From Pelagibius marinus (lineage in GTDB: Bacteria > Pseudomonadota > Alphaproteobacteria > Kiloniellales > Kiloniellaceae), in assembly GCF_014925385.1 (NCBI RefSeq), contig NZ_JACSDK010000008.1, positions 62,001 through 126,000 of the forward strand: a DNA stretch of 64,000 nucleotides, in the 5' to 3' direction. The position numbers were made by a program, and so were the translations under genes. The notes beneath the pieces were generated by a model. That model had not been told where the DNA came from and did no database searches. It was given only the letters and a program-made list of their open reading frames with translations. Below are positions 1 to 9,787 of the stretch, in pieces; the stretch's first letter is position 1; the number at the start of each line of letters is the position of its first letter.

Positions 1-563
1 ATACCGCAGCCGGCATCCAGGCCGGCGAGATCGCGGTAAAGGCCCTGCCGGAGGGGGGAAAGTGCATGGGCTTCGTCGGCTTCCTCGGCGCCGACAATGC
101 CGTTGAACGCATCGCGGGCTTCCGCCAGGCGGTGGAGGGCTCGGGCATCGAACTGGTCGACGTCCGCGGCGACGACGTCGACTTCGCGCGCGCCCGCAGC
201 AATGTCGACGACGTGCTGGCGGCGAACCCGGAAATCGACTGCATGGTGGGCTTCTACTCCTACAACCCGCCGAAAATCTACGAGGCCCTTCAAGCCGCCG
301 GCAAACTGGGGGAGATCACTGTCATCGCCTTCGACGAGGATCCCATCACGCTGGGCGCGGTCCGCGAAGGCTCCTTTGCCGGAACCGTGGTCCAGGACCC
401 CTATCAATGGGGCTATCAAGGCATGAAGCTGATGGCCCGCTACCTGGAGGGCGACAAGTCGATCATCCCGGAAGACGGCCTGATGATCGTTCCGACCAAG
501 GTGATCGACAAAAACAACGTCGACTCCTTTGAAGCCGAGCTGAAAAAACGCATTAACGGATAG
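1..563 (+). CDS. Sugar ABC transporter substrate-binding protein (5' truncated)
   Basis: C-terminal 186 residues of a periplasmic sugar-binding protein; the reading frame is open from base 3 and the start lies outside the window. The visible part has the second-lobe pattern of the ribose-binding (periplasmic binding protein class I) family: a strand ending in FVGFLG, then NAVERIAGFRQA, the IDCMVGFYSYN strand and the ITVIAFDEDP segment, followed by a DPYQWGYQGM region where such proteins contact the hinge. It lies 105 bases before a double-ATPase subunit and a permease on the same strand, so it is the ligand-capture component of that importer. It should act in the periplasm. The sugar is not identifiable from this fragment. 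The family assignment is firm. Confidence 0.88.
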   Translation, partial: TAAGIQAGEIAVKALPEGGKCMGFVGFLGADNAVERIAGFRQAVEGSGIELVDVRGDDVDFARARSNVDDVLAANPEIDCMVGFYSYNPPKIYEALQAAGKLGEITVIAFDEDPITLGAVREGSFAGTVVQDPYQWGYQGMKLMARYLEGDKSIIPEDGLMIVPTKVIDKNNVDSFEAELKKRING

Positions 564-668
564 GATTCCCGCCGACTGGCCGATAGAGTGCCGGCGATCA
601 CCTGATCGCCGGCGCTTTCGGCGACCGTCATGCTTGCCCCGATCATCGGACCGTTCGACGGGTGACAC

Positions 669-2171
669 ATGAGCACTGATACGGCTTTCGAGCTGCAGCT
701 TCAGAACATCACCAAGGTCTATCCCGGGGTCGTCGCGCTCGACGATGTCTCCCTGCGGATCTCGGCCGGCGAGGTCGTCGGGCTGATCGGGGAGAACGGC
801 GCAGGCAAGTCGACGCTGATGAAGGTCCTGGGCGGGGTCATCGCGCCCTCCTCCGGCTCCATTACGATTTCCGGCGAAACCTACGAGGCGCTCAGCGTCC
901 AGCAGTCCTTCGACCACGGTATCGCCTTCGTCCACCAGGAACTCAACCTCTTCGACAATCTCTCTGTCGCCGCCAACATGCTGCTCGGGCGAGAGATCCG
1001 CAGCGGCTTTCTCGGCCTTGTCGACGAGGCGGCCATGGCGCGGGCGGCCCAACCCATCCTCGACAGGATCGGCGCGCGCTTCAGCCCATCGGCCCAGGTG
1101 TCGGAGCTGTCGATCGCCGAGCAACAGATGCTGGAGATCGCGAAAGCCCTGTCGATGGACTCGCGGCTCGTCATCCTGGACGAGCCCACCTCCAGCCTGA
1201 CGCTCTCCGAAACCAACAGGCTGCTCAAGATCATCGCCGACCTGAAGGCGCACGGCGTCGCCGTGCTCTTCATTTCCCACCGCCTTTCCGAGGTGGAGCA
1301 GTGCGCCGACCGGGTCGTCGTCCTGCGCGACGGCCGAGACGTCGGCCACCTCTCCCGCGACGAGATCAACTACGATGCGATGATCCGCCTGATGATCGGC
1401 CGGACCCTCGCTTCGCGCCCTCCTGAGGAAAAGCGCGCAGCAGAACCGGTCGTCGCCCTGCAGGTCGAGGACCTGCGGACCCATGCCTACCCCGCCGGAA
1501 GCGCCAGCCTGGCGGTCCGCAGCGGCGAGATCATGGGGCTCGCCGGGCTGGTCGGCGCCGGCCGCACGGAGTTGGCGCGCGCGATCTTCGGAATCGACGG
1601 CGTCCACGGCGGCACGATCAGGATCGCGGGCCGGACGCTGTCCGGCCACAACCCGCAGGAGGCGATCGCCGCCGGCCTCTGCCTCGTGCCCGAGGACCGC
1701 AAGGGCCAGGGTCTTATCCTCGATTTCTCGGTCGGTTCCAACATCTGCCTCGCCGACCTCCAGGCGGTCAGCCGCAACGGGTTCGTCGACCGCCGGCGGG
1801 AGGCCGCCCGGGCCGCCGAGCAGCGTGACCGGCTGAAGATCAAGGTGGAAAGCCTGGACCGCGCGGCGGCTGAGCTTTCCGGCGGAAACCAGCAGAAGGT
1901 GGCGCTCGGCAAGTGGCTCGCCCTGGACCCGCGGGTAATCATCTTCGACGAACCCACCCGCGGCATCGATGTCGGATCCAAGGCCGAGATCTACGGGCTC
2001 ATGCGGGTCCTGACCAATCGCGGCTGCGCCATCCTCATGATATCCAGCGACATGGAGGAAGTGATCTCGGTGTCCGACCGCATCGCGGTGATGTGCCGGG
2101 GCCGCGTGGCCGGGGTCCTGGAACCGCCGGACTTCTCCGAAGAAAACGTGCTTACACTGGCGATCGGCTAA
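669..2171 (+). CDS. Sugar ABC transporter ATP-binding protein (RbsA/MglA type)
   Basis: A 500-residue tandem ATPase that energises carbohydrate uptake from the cytoplasmic face. The N-terminal domain carries Walker A GENGAGKST (about residues 42-50) and Walker B RLVILDEPTSS. Its signature is the degenerate LSIAEQQM instead of LSGGQ. The second domain begins near residue 270, has the degenerate P-loop-like GLVGAGRTEL, a clear LSGGNQQK signature and VIIFDEPTRGIDVGSK. One weak and one strong site is the normal architecture and length of the CUT2 (ribose/galactose) family. The permease ATG follows the stop codon after five bases, so the two are translationally close and surely one operon with the binding protein upstream. 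Substrate is unknown. Confidence 0.95.
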   Translation: MSTDTAFELQLQNITKVYPGVVALDDVSLRISAGEVVGLIGENGAGKSTLMKVLGGVIAPSSGSITISGETYEALSVQQSFDHGIAFVHQELNLFDNLSVAANMLLGREIRSGFLGLVDEAAMARAAQPILDRIGARFSPSAQVSELSIAEQQMLEIAKALSMDSRLVILDEPTSSLTLSETNRLLKIIADLKAHGVAVLFISHRLSEVEQCADRVVVLRDGRDVGHLSRDEINYDAMIRLMIGRTLASRPPEEKRAAEPVVALQVEDLRTHAYPAGSASLAVRSGEIMGLAGLVGAGRTELARAIFGIDGVHGGTIRIAGRTLSGHNPQEAIAAGLCLVPEDRKGQGLILDFSVGSNICLADLQAVSRNGFVDRRREAARAAEQRDRLKIKVESLDRAAAELSGGNQQKVALGKWLALDPRVIIFDEPTRGIDVGSKAEIYGLMRVLTNRGCAILMISSDMEEVISVSDRIAVMCRGRVAGVLEPPDFSEENVLTLAIG

Positions 2172-2176
2172 AACAC

Positions 2177-3199
2177 ATGCAGAAAAAAGACCTGGGCCTT
2201 CTCGTCCTCATCTTCGTCGTCGGCACGGTGGTCGCGTCGATCAACCCGCGCTTCCTCTCGCCGATCAATATCGCGAACACCGCGAACCTGGTGGGACTCT
2301 TCGGCCTGTTCTCGATCGCCGAAGCCTTCGTCATCGTAACCGCCGGCATAGAGCTCTCCGTCGGCTCCGTGATCGCCCTCTTGGGCGTGATTTTCGTCGA
2401 CTTCGTCGTCAACCTCGGCATGCCCTGGCCGCTGGCTCTGCTCATCACCCTGCTGCTGGGTGTGGCGATCGGCGCCTTGCACGGCTTCCTCGTCACCCGC
2501 ATGCGCATGCAGCCCTTCGTCGTCACCCTCTGCGGCTTGCTCGTCTACCGCGGCATAGCCCGCTTCTATACAGCCGATGCGACTGCCGGCTTCACCTTCG
2601 GCGCAAGCTTCCCCAGCCTGGAATGGGTCTTCTCGGGCCGCAGCTACGGCGTGCCGCATTCCATTGTCGCCTTCGGCATCGTCGCGGTGATCGCCTGGGT
2701 CGTGCTCCACCGCACGGTGTTCGGGCGCCACCTCTTCGCGGTCGGCAAGAACGAGGAAGCGGCACGCTTTTCCGGCATCCGCACCGCCAGGGTCACCACC
2801 ATCGCCTACATAATCTGCGCCGTGCTGACGGCGCTCTCGGCGGTCTTCTTCGCCATGTACACGCGGTCCATCTCGCCGGCTTCCCACGGCAGCTTCTACG
2901 AACTCTACGGGATCGCGGCGGCGGTACTCGGTGGCTTTTCGCTGCGCGGCGGCGAGGGCTCCGTGGTCGGGGTGGTGCTCGGTGTCATCCTGCTGCAGAT
3001 GCTGCAGAACCTGGTGAACCTGCTGGGCATCCCGTCATCGCTGAATTTCGCGGTCATGGGCGCGGTGATCCTGATCGGCGTCCTGGCCGACCAGCAGTTC
3101 GCGCGCTACCGCGAGCGCCAGCGCCAGGCCCAGTCCCTGAAGCGCGCAACCACCGACGGCGAGCCCGTCCCCCGGCCCGGCGAGACCCCGGCGCGGTGA
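2177..3199 (+). CDS. Sugar ABC transporter permease (RbsC family)
   Basis: A 340-residue inner-membrane permease with many hydrophobic segments. The start chosen is ATG 2177, five bases after the ATPase stop; the frame is open further upstream but that part is out-of-frame ATPase sequence. The first segment LGLLVLIFVVGTVVAS is followed by the family-typical ITAGIELSVG-like stretch (VIVTAGIELSVGSVIALLGV), which is the best identifier of the RbsC/XylH/AraH group. A late KNEEAARFSGI loop matches the cytoplasmic loop that contacts the ATPase. The C-terminus is a basic Arg/Gln-rich cytoplasmic tail. It completes the binding protein-ATPase-permease set; one permease gene implies a homodimeric channel. 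Substrate is not predictable from sequence. Confidence 0.93.
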   Translation: MQKKDLGLLVLIFVVGTVVASINPRFLSPINIANTANLVGLFGLFSIAEAFVIVTAGIELSVGSVIALLGVIFVDFVVNLGMPWPLALLITLLLGVAIGALHGFLVTRMRMQPFVVTLCGLLVYRGIARFYTADATAGFTFGASFPSLEWVFSGRSYGVPHSIVAFGIVAVIAWVVLHRTVFGRHLFAVGKNEEAARFSGIRTARVTTIAYIICAVLTALSAVFFAMYTRSISPASHGSFYELYGIAAAVLGGFSLRGGEGSVVGVVLGVILLQMLQNLVNLLGIPSSLNFAVMGAVILIGVLADQQFARYRERQRQAQSLKRATTDGEPVPRPGETPAR

Positions 3200-3413
3200 C
3201 CGGCAAGGCAAGCCCGGCTCGGGGCGACAGGCGGCCCACCCCGCCCGCAACTTCTAGGAGCATTTTCTCACGCTCCGCCGGATTCGGAGTCTACGAGCCC
3301 TGACTTTCTGCGTTAGTCTCTAATCGAAATCCGTAAAGAGGCCCTTGGCGGAACCGCAGGCCGCACCAGTTGATGGGGCAGGGCTGTCGCGCATTCCAGG
3401 GAGGGGTGAAGAC

Positions 3414-6400
3414 GTGTCAAAGAAGACCGGGACCGAGACAGAAGAAGCCGGCGCGCCGCCGCCACCGGCGGCCAAGAGGCGCCGCCGCCTCGCGATCCGC
3501 CTGGGCATCGGCGCCGGGGCCTTGCTGCTTCTCTTCGTCCTGGTGGTCTTCGTCCTGCCGACGCCGCTGGCGCGCTATGTGATCGACTCGCAGCTCGAAG
3601 AGCTTGGCATTCAGCACGACGGCATCGACACCGTCGACATCGACCTCTGGGACAGCCAGGTCCGGGCCGGACCGGTGACCTTCCGCTCCGGTGAGGCGCA
3701 GCAGGGTCAGCTCGGCGAGACCGGCTTCGACTACAGCTTCGGCGAGCTGTTCAAGGGCCACGCCTTCGTGCGCACCTTTTACCTGCGCGGCGTCGACGTC
3801 TATGTCGCCCGCCGGGAGAACGGCGCCGTCGAGATCAACGGCATCAACCTGCAGGAGCTCGCCGCTGCCGAGGAAGAGGAAACCGCCGCGCCAACGCCCC
3901 CCGATGAGGAAGATGACGACGGCTTCGGCTTCGGCGGCGAAAACTTCGAGTTTACCGACAGCCGGCTGGTCTTCGAAGACGTCAGCGGCGGCACCCTGGC
4001 CGTCGATCTCGAACGCCTGACGCTGCACCGCCTGCGCAGCTGGACACCCGACGAGCCGACCACCTTCGAACTGCAGGGGCAGATCAACGAAATCGAGCTT
4101 GCCGTCGACGGCACCATTACCCCCCTGGGCGACCCGCTGCTGCTCACGATCAATACCCGGGCCAAGGGAATCACCCTGGACCGCGTCGCCCAGTTCATCG
4201 GGCCGACCGGTCTGTTGCGGCAGAACGGGACCATGGATACCCAGGTCCACTACGACTACGTGATCAATCGCGACGGCCGGATCGAGGGCGAGATCGACGG
4301 CACCTATCACTTCAACGGTTTCGACATCGCCACCGAGACCGGCGGGACCGTGACCCTGGACGACGCCACCCTGAAGGTCGATCTGCGCCAGGAACTGCTG
4401 CCCGACGGCAGCGCCACCGCCGCCGGACAGCTGAAGCTGGCGGGCGGCAAACTGGCTTTGGCCACGGCCGCCGGCGATGCCTTGCAGATCGGCGCGCTCG
4501 ATTTCGCCATCGACAGCCTGGACTTCAAAAAGGATGCCAAACTGCGCGCCGTCTTGGCGGACTCGGCCCCCGAGCAGGCGGCGGCCGATGGGCCGGCGGT
4601 CAGCATCGTCCAGCTGATGATCGGCTGGGCACGCGAGCTGGGGGAGAACGCCCTGCGCCACCACCTTTCGGCCGACGGCGAGCCGGTTCTGATCCTGAAA
4701 GACGGCCTGCTGCGCGTCGCCGCGCGCGACGGTGTGCCGCGACAGGAACTCCGCTTCGACCAGGCCAGTGTCAATCTCGGTGAGGTCGCGAGCGAGGCCG
4801 TCGACGCCGGCTGGAACGCCAACAGCACACTCGATGCCGTCTTCTCCGGCCTGCGCCTGGCCGTCGAGAACGGCCGCGCCGAGGTCGAACTCGCCGAATT
4901 CCGGGCCAACTCACGCGCCATCGACTTCGACCTGACGCAGGCGGAAACGGCGCTCAATTTCGACCTCGCCCTCGCACTGCGGGATCTCGCGGCCAGGGAA
5001 GACCAGGGCGCCGCGCTGGAGCTCGGCAACTTTTCGCTCGTCACCGACAGTTTCCGGATCGGGGAAACGCCGACGACCGAAGAAGCCGGCGGGCCGCTGA
5101 CCGTCAGCTTGGACGGCCTGGCCGCGACCCTGCCCGACGACAACGGCGACCTCATGCTCAACGGCGAGAAGCTGAGGGTCGATCTTTCGGCCTTCACCTT
5201 GACCGGCAAGCAGGGCGAGGCGGCCCGCGTGGCCGGGACCCTGGAGCTCTCGGAGCTCTCCCTGGAACGCAGCGGCGAGACGCCCCTCACCTTCTCCCTC
5301 GCCGCCACGCGCAGCGAGATGCAGGACGTCAGGGTCGCGCCTCTAAGCGCCGAAGCCACGGTCGAAGGCGGCCTCGCCATGAGCCTTTCCGGTATCGCCC
5401 TGACAGCCGGCGAGGGCCCCGAAGCCATCACCCTGTCGCTCGACAGCCTCGAGAACCAGGTGGCGGGCTTGAAAGCCTTCGGTTTCGACGGGACGGCGCC
5501 CAGCGTCACCCTCGCCAACGAGACCAGCCTGACGGGCCTGACGGCGCGCCTGCCGCTGCCCGGCGGCGAGGCGGTGGAAACGACGGTGGCCTCCCTGCAG
5601 GCGCCGCTGTCGGAGCTGGGCTACTCGGAGGCCGGCATCCGGGCCAAGGGCGGTCTCGAGGTCATGGGCATCGCCGCGCAGACCGCGGCGGAGACTCCAC
5701 AGAGCCTCGACCTCGCCAGCCTGTCGATCACCGGCCTTGACGTGGAGAGCGCCCGCGGCGCGGCGGCCGAGCGCATCGTCCTTGGCCAGCTGGACGCCAA
5801 GCTGGCCCTGCCGCTGCCTGGCATGGCCGGAGAGAGCACCGGCGCTGACACAGCCCCGGCGGAGGGCGCGGACGCCGAAGCAAAGGCCGAAACGGCGCCG
5901 GAAAGCGCCAACCCGCCGCGCTTCGACCGGCAATTCAAGCTCGGCGAGTTCGCCCTGGCCTCCGGCTCGACGATCCAGATCACCGACCGCAGCGTGGAGC
6001 CACCGCTGCAGGCGAGCCTCCTGGTGGAACAGCTGCAGGCCGGCCCCATCGACACCAGCGCGCCGGAGACTCGCACCGATCTCAAGCTGGCGCTCTCCGT
6101 CGACGAGTCCTCCAAGGCCCGCCTCACGGGCTGGGCCGCACCGCTGAAGGCCAAGCCGGATTTCGAATTGGCCTCAGACGTGGAGGGCGTGTCCCTGCCC
6201 CTGCTCTCCTCCTATGTGGCCAAGGCGGCGGGCGTGAATGTCGAAAGCGGCCAGCTCTTCGCCGGGATCGAGGCCAAGGCCACAGCCGGCGACCTGGGAG
6301 GCGGCATCGATTTGAAGATCAACGATCTCTTCGTCACGCCGCTCGACGAGGAGCAGGCTGAGAAACTGCAGGCCGACATCGGCCTGCCGGTCGGCTTCGC

Positions 6401-7067
6401 AGTCTCCATCCTGAAAGACTCCGAGGGCGTCATCGCCTTCGGCCTGCCGCTGGGCGGCACGGTGGACGCGCCCGAGATCGACTACAGCGAGGCCATCGAC
6501 AAGGCGGTCTCCGGCGCCATGGCCTCGGTCTTCCCGACCAACTGGTTCGGCCCCGACGGCAACACCTTCGAGATGCAGCCCGCGCCCTTCCTGCCCGGCT
6601 CCGCCGAACTGAGCCCCGACGGCATGGCGGTGGCCGACCAGATGGGCGAGATCTTCACCAACAAGCCGAGCATCAGCATCCGCGCCTGCGGGCGCGCGGG
6701 CCGCGCCGACCTGGTGACCCTGCGCGGCGTGCCGCTGGAGGACCCTTCCGATACGGTCATGCCCGCCAGCGGCCCACCGGCAGAGACTGCGGCCGGGGCG
6801 CAGGCGGAAACGGACGCCGGAACTGTGGACGAGGCGGCCGCCGCCCTGCAGCCCCCCGACAAGGGCATCGGCCCCGCCGAGGCGGAGATCCCCGCCCCCA
6901 GCGACCAGGAAGTCGAAGCGCTGCTGTCCCTGGCGACGGCGCGCGGCGACGCCGTGCGCAAGTACCTGGAGGCCAAGTACGGCATCGATCCCGGGCAGAT
7001 CCCGGAATGCCGCACCGCCTACAGCATCAAGGACGGCAAGCCGCCCAGGGCCGAGTTCCAGTTTTAG
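3414..7067 (+). CDS. Giant AsmA-like / DUF748 envelope protein
   Basis: A protein of about 1217 residues with one N-terminal transmembrane helix (about residues 29-47) after an Arg-rich cytoplasmic head, and a very long exported part made of repetitive beta-strand-like segments. This is the plan of AsmA/DUF748 proteins, some of which bridge inner and outer membrane and help lipid transport. Start chosen is GTG 3414, which has AGGGAGGGG eight bases upstream; an in-frame ATG-like start at 3345 lacks this. An acidic linker occurs near residue 165 and an Ala/Glu-rich linker near 820. The last 170 residues (FLPGSAELS ... RGDAVRKYL ... GIDPGQI) resemble a degenerate OmpA-like domain, typical of DUF748 proteins, interrupted by an Ala-rich insertion. 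It stands alone between the transporter and a convergent gene. Exact function unknown. Confidence 0.75.
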   Translation: MSKKTGTETEEAGAPPPPAAKRRRRLAIRLGIGAGALLLLFVLVVFVLPTPLARYVIDSQLEELGIQHDGIDTVDIDLWDSQVRAGPVTFRSGEAQQGQLGETGFDYSFGELFKGHAFVRTFYLRGVDVYVARRENGAVEINGINLQELAAAEEEETAAPTPPDEEDDDGFGFGGENFEFTDSRLVFEDVSGGTLAVDLERLTLHRLRSWTPDEPTTFELQGQINEIELAVDGTITPLGDPLLLTINTRAKGITLDRVAQFIGPTGLLRQNGTMDTQVHYDYVINRDGRIEGEIDGTYHFNGFDIATETGGTVTLDDATLKVDLRQELLPDGSATAAGQLKLAGGKLALATAAGDALQIGALDFAIDSLDFKKDAKLRAVLADSAPEQAAADGPAVSIVQLMIGWARELGENALRHHLSADGEPVLILKDGLLRVAARDGVPRQELRFDQASVNLGEVASEAVDAGWNANSTLDAVFSGLRLAVENGRAEVELAEFRANSRAIDFDLTQAETALNFDLALALRDLAAREDQGAALELGNFSLVTDSFRIGETPTTEEAGGPLTVSLDGLAATLPDDNGDLMLNGEKLRVDLSAFTLTGKQGEAARVAGTLELSELSLERSGETPLTFSLAATRSEMQDVRVAPLSAEATVEGGLAMSLSGIALTAGEGPEAITLSLDSLENQVAGLKAFGFDGTAPSVTLANETSLTGLTARLPLPGGEAVETTVASLQAPLSELGYSEAGIRAKGGLEVMGIAAQTAAETPQSLDLASLSITGLDVESARGAAAERIVLGQLDAKLALPLPGMAGESTGADTAPAEGADAEAKAETAPESANPPRFDRQFKLGEFALASGSTIQITDRSVEPPLQASLLVEQLQAGPIDTSAPETRTDLKLALSVDESSKARLTGWAAPLKAKPDFELASDVEGVSLPLLSSYVAKAAGVNVESGQLFAGIEAKATAGDLGGGIDLKINDLFVTPLDEEQAEKLQADIGLPVGFAVSILKDSEGVIAFGLPLGGTVDAPEIDYSEAIDKAVSGAMASVFPTNWFGPDGNTFEMQPAPFLPGSAELSPDGMAVADQMGEIFTNKPSISIRACGRAGRADLVTLRGVPLEDPSDTVMPASGPPAETAAGAQAETDAGTVDEAAAALQPPDKGIGPAEAEIPAPSDQEVEALLSLATARGDAVRKYLEAKYGIDPGQIPECRTAYSIKDGKPPRAEFQF

Positions 7068-7097
7068 AGAGCAAGGCCCCGGGGCCCCGGCGCCGGC

Positions 7098-7811
7098 CTA
7101 CCAGGAACGGCAGACGGCGCGGGTGCGCCGGTAGCTTTCCGGCGTGTCCAGGGCCGCGTTGCGGCGATCCCGCTCCCGCTCCGCCGCGGCGAGGGCCTCT
7201 CTGAAAGGTGCCTCGAAGTAGCTTTCGGCCCTGACCTTGAGCAACGCGCCATCCCGCCCGGTATAGGGAAACAGGCCCCTGTCCAAGGCCTGCCGCAGCG
7301 CCTCTTCAAGCTTTTGCTTGTAGTCCTGAAGGGCCTCGCGCAATACCGCGACGTGTTCCATCTCGTGGGCCAGCACCGCCTTGTACTGGCAGCTGCCACG
7401 GCGGTATTCGCGGGCCACATAAACGGCGATGGGGCCGTCGTAGGCCAGCGTCGCGACCAGGCGTGACGGCCAGACGCAACGCTGCCCGCTCTGGCGCTTC
7501 TCGGTCAAGGTGTGAACGAAAAGCTGGGAATGCGCCCGCCCCGCCGTCAGGCCGAAGACGGCACTGCCTTCGGCGCGCGCATGGCCGTATTCCTCTGCCG
7601 CGTGCCGTTCCAGCTCTTTGCGCGAAAGGCTGTGATCGACCTCGAACTCAGGCGCCGAGATGCTGATCTCCACGGTAGGCGCCTCGGGCGGCTTGGTGCA
7701 GAAACTCGCGGCCCGCACGCCGTCGAGCGGGAAAAGCGCCAGCAGGGTCGCGGCAGCGGCCACTCCCAGCGCCGCCAGGGTACTTTGCCCCCGACACCTT
7801 CGCGGATTCAT
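7098..7811 (-). CDS. Exported HExxH protein, putative metallopeptidase-like
   Basis: A 237-residue protein with a signal peptide (residues 1-35, ending in VRAA) after the chosen ATG at 7811. A TTG six codons upstream would only lengthen the n-region. The core carries HEMEH (H149, E150, H153), an HExxH zinc-site signature set in AVLAHEMEHVAVL. It follows a strand-like IAVYVAREYRRGSCQY segment, which is the usual strand-loop-helix layout of zincin active sites. I cannot place a third ligand with certainty; no Met-turn is evident. Four cysteines (C38, C112, C141 and one near the C-terminus) could form periplasmic disulfides. The gene converges on the AsmA-like gene with a 30-base gap. Function unknown; metallopeptidase is an inference from the motif. 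Confidence 0.7.
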   Translation of the reverse strand: MNPRRCRGQSTLAALGVAAAATLLALFPLDGVRAASFCTKPPEAPTVEISISAPEFEVDHSLSRKELERHAAEEYGHARAEGSAVFGLTAGRAHSQLFVHTLTEKRQSGQRCVWPSRLVATLAYDGPIAVYVAREYRRGSCQYKAVLAHEMEHVAVLREALQDYKQKLEEALRQALDRGLFPYTGRDGALLKVRAESYFEAPFREALAAAERERDRRNAALDTPESYRRTRAVCRSW

Positions 7812-8010
7812 GCAGCTCTCTAATCCCAAACGGCCGCCCGGGACAGGTGTCCCGCCCCGGCCGGCGCTGCCGAAATGACCCCGAGAGAATGGTAGTCACG
7901 CCCCCCGGCCGATTCAAACGCCTTTACGCGCCGCCCGGCGTCGCACCGCCGGCGTTCAAGACCGCTGGCTGGGAGGGGTGCCGCGACAGCCGCAGCGGCA
8001 CCCTGTTTCC

Positions 8011-8427
8011 TCAGTGGTGCGCCGAGACCGCCTCGGCCAGCTCGCCGGTCAGTTCCCGGCCCGCGGCGTGGCTGAGGTCGCCCAGGCTCAACATGCCGGT
8101 CATGCGCTTTTTGTCGTTGATCACCGGCATACGGCGGATCTGCTTGTTTTCCATCAGGTGGATGGCGTCCTCGATCTCCGCCTCTTCCATGCAATAGACG
8201 ATGCCCTCGGTCATCACGTCGCGCGCGGTGAGCGAGGCCGGGTCACGGCCGTCGGCGAAACCGCGGCAGACGATATCGCGGTCCGTCACCATGCCGACAA
8301 GACGGTCGTTTTCGCCGATCGGCACCGCGCCGATATCGTCGTCGCGCATGATCCTGGCAATCTCGGAGAGGGGCGTATCGGGCGCGCACCAGTCGACGCC
8401 GGCATGCATTGCTTGCCTGACCTTCAT
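8011..8427 (-). CDS. CBS-domain pair protein
   Basis: A 138-residue cytoplasmic protein formed almost entirely of two CBS motifs. The first covers about residues 1-60 (AMHAGVDWCAPDTPLSEIARIM, then GIVTDRDI-type VGMVTDRDIVCRG). The second covers about 70-130 (DVMTEGIVYCMEEAEIEDA, RRMPVINDKKRMTGMLSLGDL). Such stand-alone pairs bind adenosine nucleotides as energy or redox sensors, but no catalytic domain is attached and the partner is unknown. The start at ATG 8427 is fixed by AGGAGG in its leader; the frame remains open upstream but without a comparable start. It is transcribed divergently from the acid phosphatase gene, with 287 bases between them. Confidence 0.9.
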   Translation of the reverse strand: MKVRQAMHAGVDWCAPDTPLSEIARIMRDDDIGAVPIGENDRLVGMVTDRDIVCRGFADGRDPASLTARDVMTEGIVYCMEEAEIEDAIHLMENKQIRRMPVINDKKRMTGMLSLGDLSHAAGRELTGELAEAVSAHH

Positions 8428-8714
8428 GACCTGTTCCTCCTGTGTCCGAAAACAGGAGGGGGCGCCTCTGCGGGAGCGCCGGCAGGGCCACCCCCTTCTT
8501 GACGGGAAGTGTAGCACTCCCACCGTCGCGAGGCGATTCCCGCCTTCAGCTTCGGCCTCGCCGCGGCCGAATTCCAGCGCTACCCCGAATTCGGCCGCCC
8601 GCCGCCGCCCGGAAAGTTGAGTACCACTTGGTTCCTGCAGCCTGCTCGGGCAAAATCCCAGAAAGCCGGCGCGGCGGCCAGCGCCGCGGGCAAAAATGAG
8701 GAACGGAGAGGGAT

Positions 8715-9593
8715 ATGAAATCAACCAACAGCAGACGACCGCTTGGCGGGCTTTGCCTGGTGCTGGCCGGCTGCCTCCTGGCGGCCTCGGCCCAGGTCCA
8801 GGCCCAGGAGATGGCCGGCAAGCCCGCCGCCAACGACGGCACCAATGCCACCTACTGGATGCAGAACTCCGTCGAGTACAAGGCCAACACCGAGGCGCTC
8901 TACGCCCTGGCGAAGCTGCGCCTCAACCAGGCGATCGCCGACCAGGGCTGGACCGCGGCAATGGAGCAGGGATCGAACTACGAGAAGAAGCCGGTGGCGG
9001 TGATCCTGGACGTCGACGAGACGGTGCTGGACAACTCCCTCTACCAGGCCTGGATCGTGGAGAACGGCCAGTACTACAGCTCCAAGACCTGGGCGCCCTT
9101 CGTCCACACCGAGACCTCGCGGGCCATCCCCGGCAGCCTCGATTTCATCAACTACGCCACCGCCCGGGGAGTCGCGGTGTTCTACGTCTCCAACCGCAAG
9201 GCCCCGGAAGAGGCGCCGACGCGCGGCAACCTGAAGAAACTCGGCTATCCCATCGGCGACGAAGAGGACCGGGTGCTGCTGCGCGGCGAGAAGGAGGAAT
9301 GGGGTTCCGACAAGGGCACGCGCCGCGCCGTCGTGGCCGAGAAATACCGCATCGCGCTGCTGATCGGCGACAACCTCGGCGACTTCCTCGACGACGTCGA
9401 CGTCTCCCCGGCCGAGCGCCAGAAGCTGTTCCAGGACAACGCCGCCCACTGGGGCCGCGACTGGATCATGCTGCCCAACCCCAGCTACGGCTCCTGGGAA
9501 GGCGCCTCCTTCGGCTTCAACTGGGGCGCCCCGGCCGAAGAAAAGCGGCAGATGAAGTTCGACATCATGGACGACTGGAAGCCGGCGGAGTAG
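8715..9593 (+). CDS. Class C acid phosphatase, lipoprotein e(P4)-like
   Basis: A 292-residue exported HAD-superfamily phosphatase of the bacterial class C / outer-membrane e(P4) type, which dephosphorylates nucleotides and other phosphomonoesters outside the inner membrane. The signature DVDETVLDN (nucleophile D99, acid/base D101) is followed by the family's VSNRK segment and by the acidic metal-binding GDNLGDF near residue 220. The N-terminus contains LVLAGC with C20, which fits a lipobox, followed by an Ala-rich stretch; cleavage by signal peptidase I after AQA is a less likely alternative. GGAGAGGG precedes the ATG. Length and motif order are normal for the family. A hairpin lies just after the stop. 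It is probably a single-gene transcript. Confidence 0.93.
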   Translation: MKSTNSRRPLGGLCLVLAGCLLAASAQVQAQEMAGKPAANDGTNATYWMQNSVEYKANTEALYALAKLRLNQAIADQGWTAAMEQGSNYEKKPVAVILDVDETVLDNSLYQAWIVENGQYYSSKTWAPFVHTETSRAIPGSLDFINYATARGVAVFYVSNRKAPEEAPTRGNLKKLGYPIGDEEDRVLLRGEKEEWGSDKGTRRAVVAEKYRIALLIGDNLGDFLDDVDVSPAERQKLFQDNAAHWGRDWIMLPNPSYGSWEGASFGFNWGAPAEEKRQMKFDIMDDWKPAE

Positions 9594-9622
9594 CTGGGGC
9601 GTCCCTCACACCAGACACAGAC

Positions 9623-9652
9623 AAGACCCTGGCGCAATGGCGGCAGGGTCTT
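9623..9652 (+). terminator. Hairpin after the acid phosphatase gene
   Basis: A 9-bp perfect inverted repeat, AAGACCCTG and CAGGGTCTT, with a 12-base loop, 29 bases after the phosphatase stop. No T-run follows, so it would be a weak intrinsic terminator or an mRNA-protecting hairpin. Confidence 0.45.
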
Positions 9653-9787
9653 GAATGCGTTTGGAGGGCTGCGCGGGAAGCTTCGCATTGCACAACAAAA
9701 AGTACTGGAAATTAACCCTCCTACAACCGTAGCATTTACCTGGGGTCAGCAGATAGCAGGATCGCGCAGGCGGTTCGGGGGAGCACT

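Noticed and set aside
8442-8699. Short frames between the CBS-domain gene and the acid phosphatase
   Set aside because: They look like random GC-rich open frames in a divergent promoter region; no start signals or protein-like composition.
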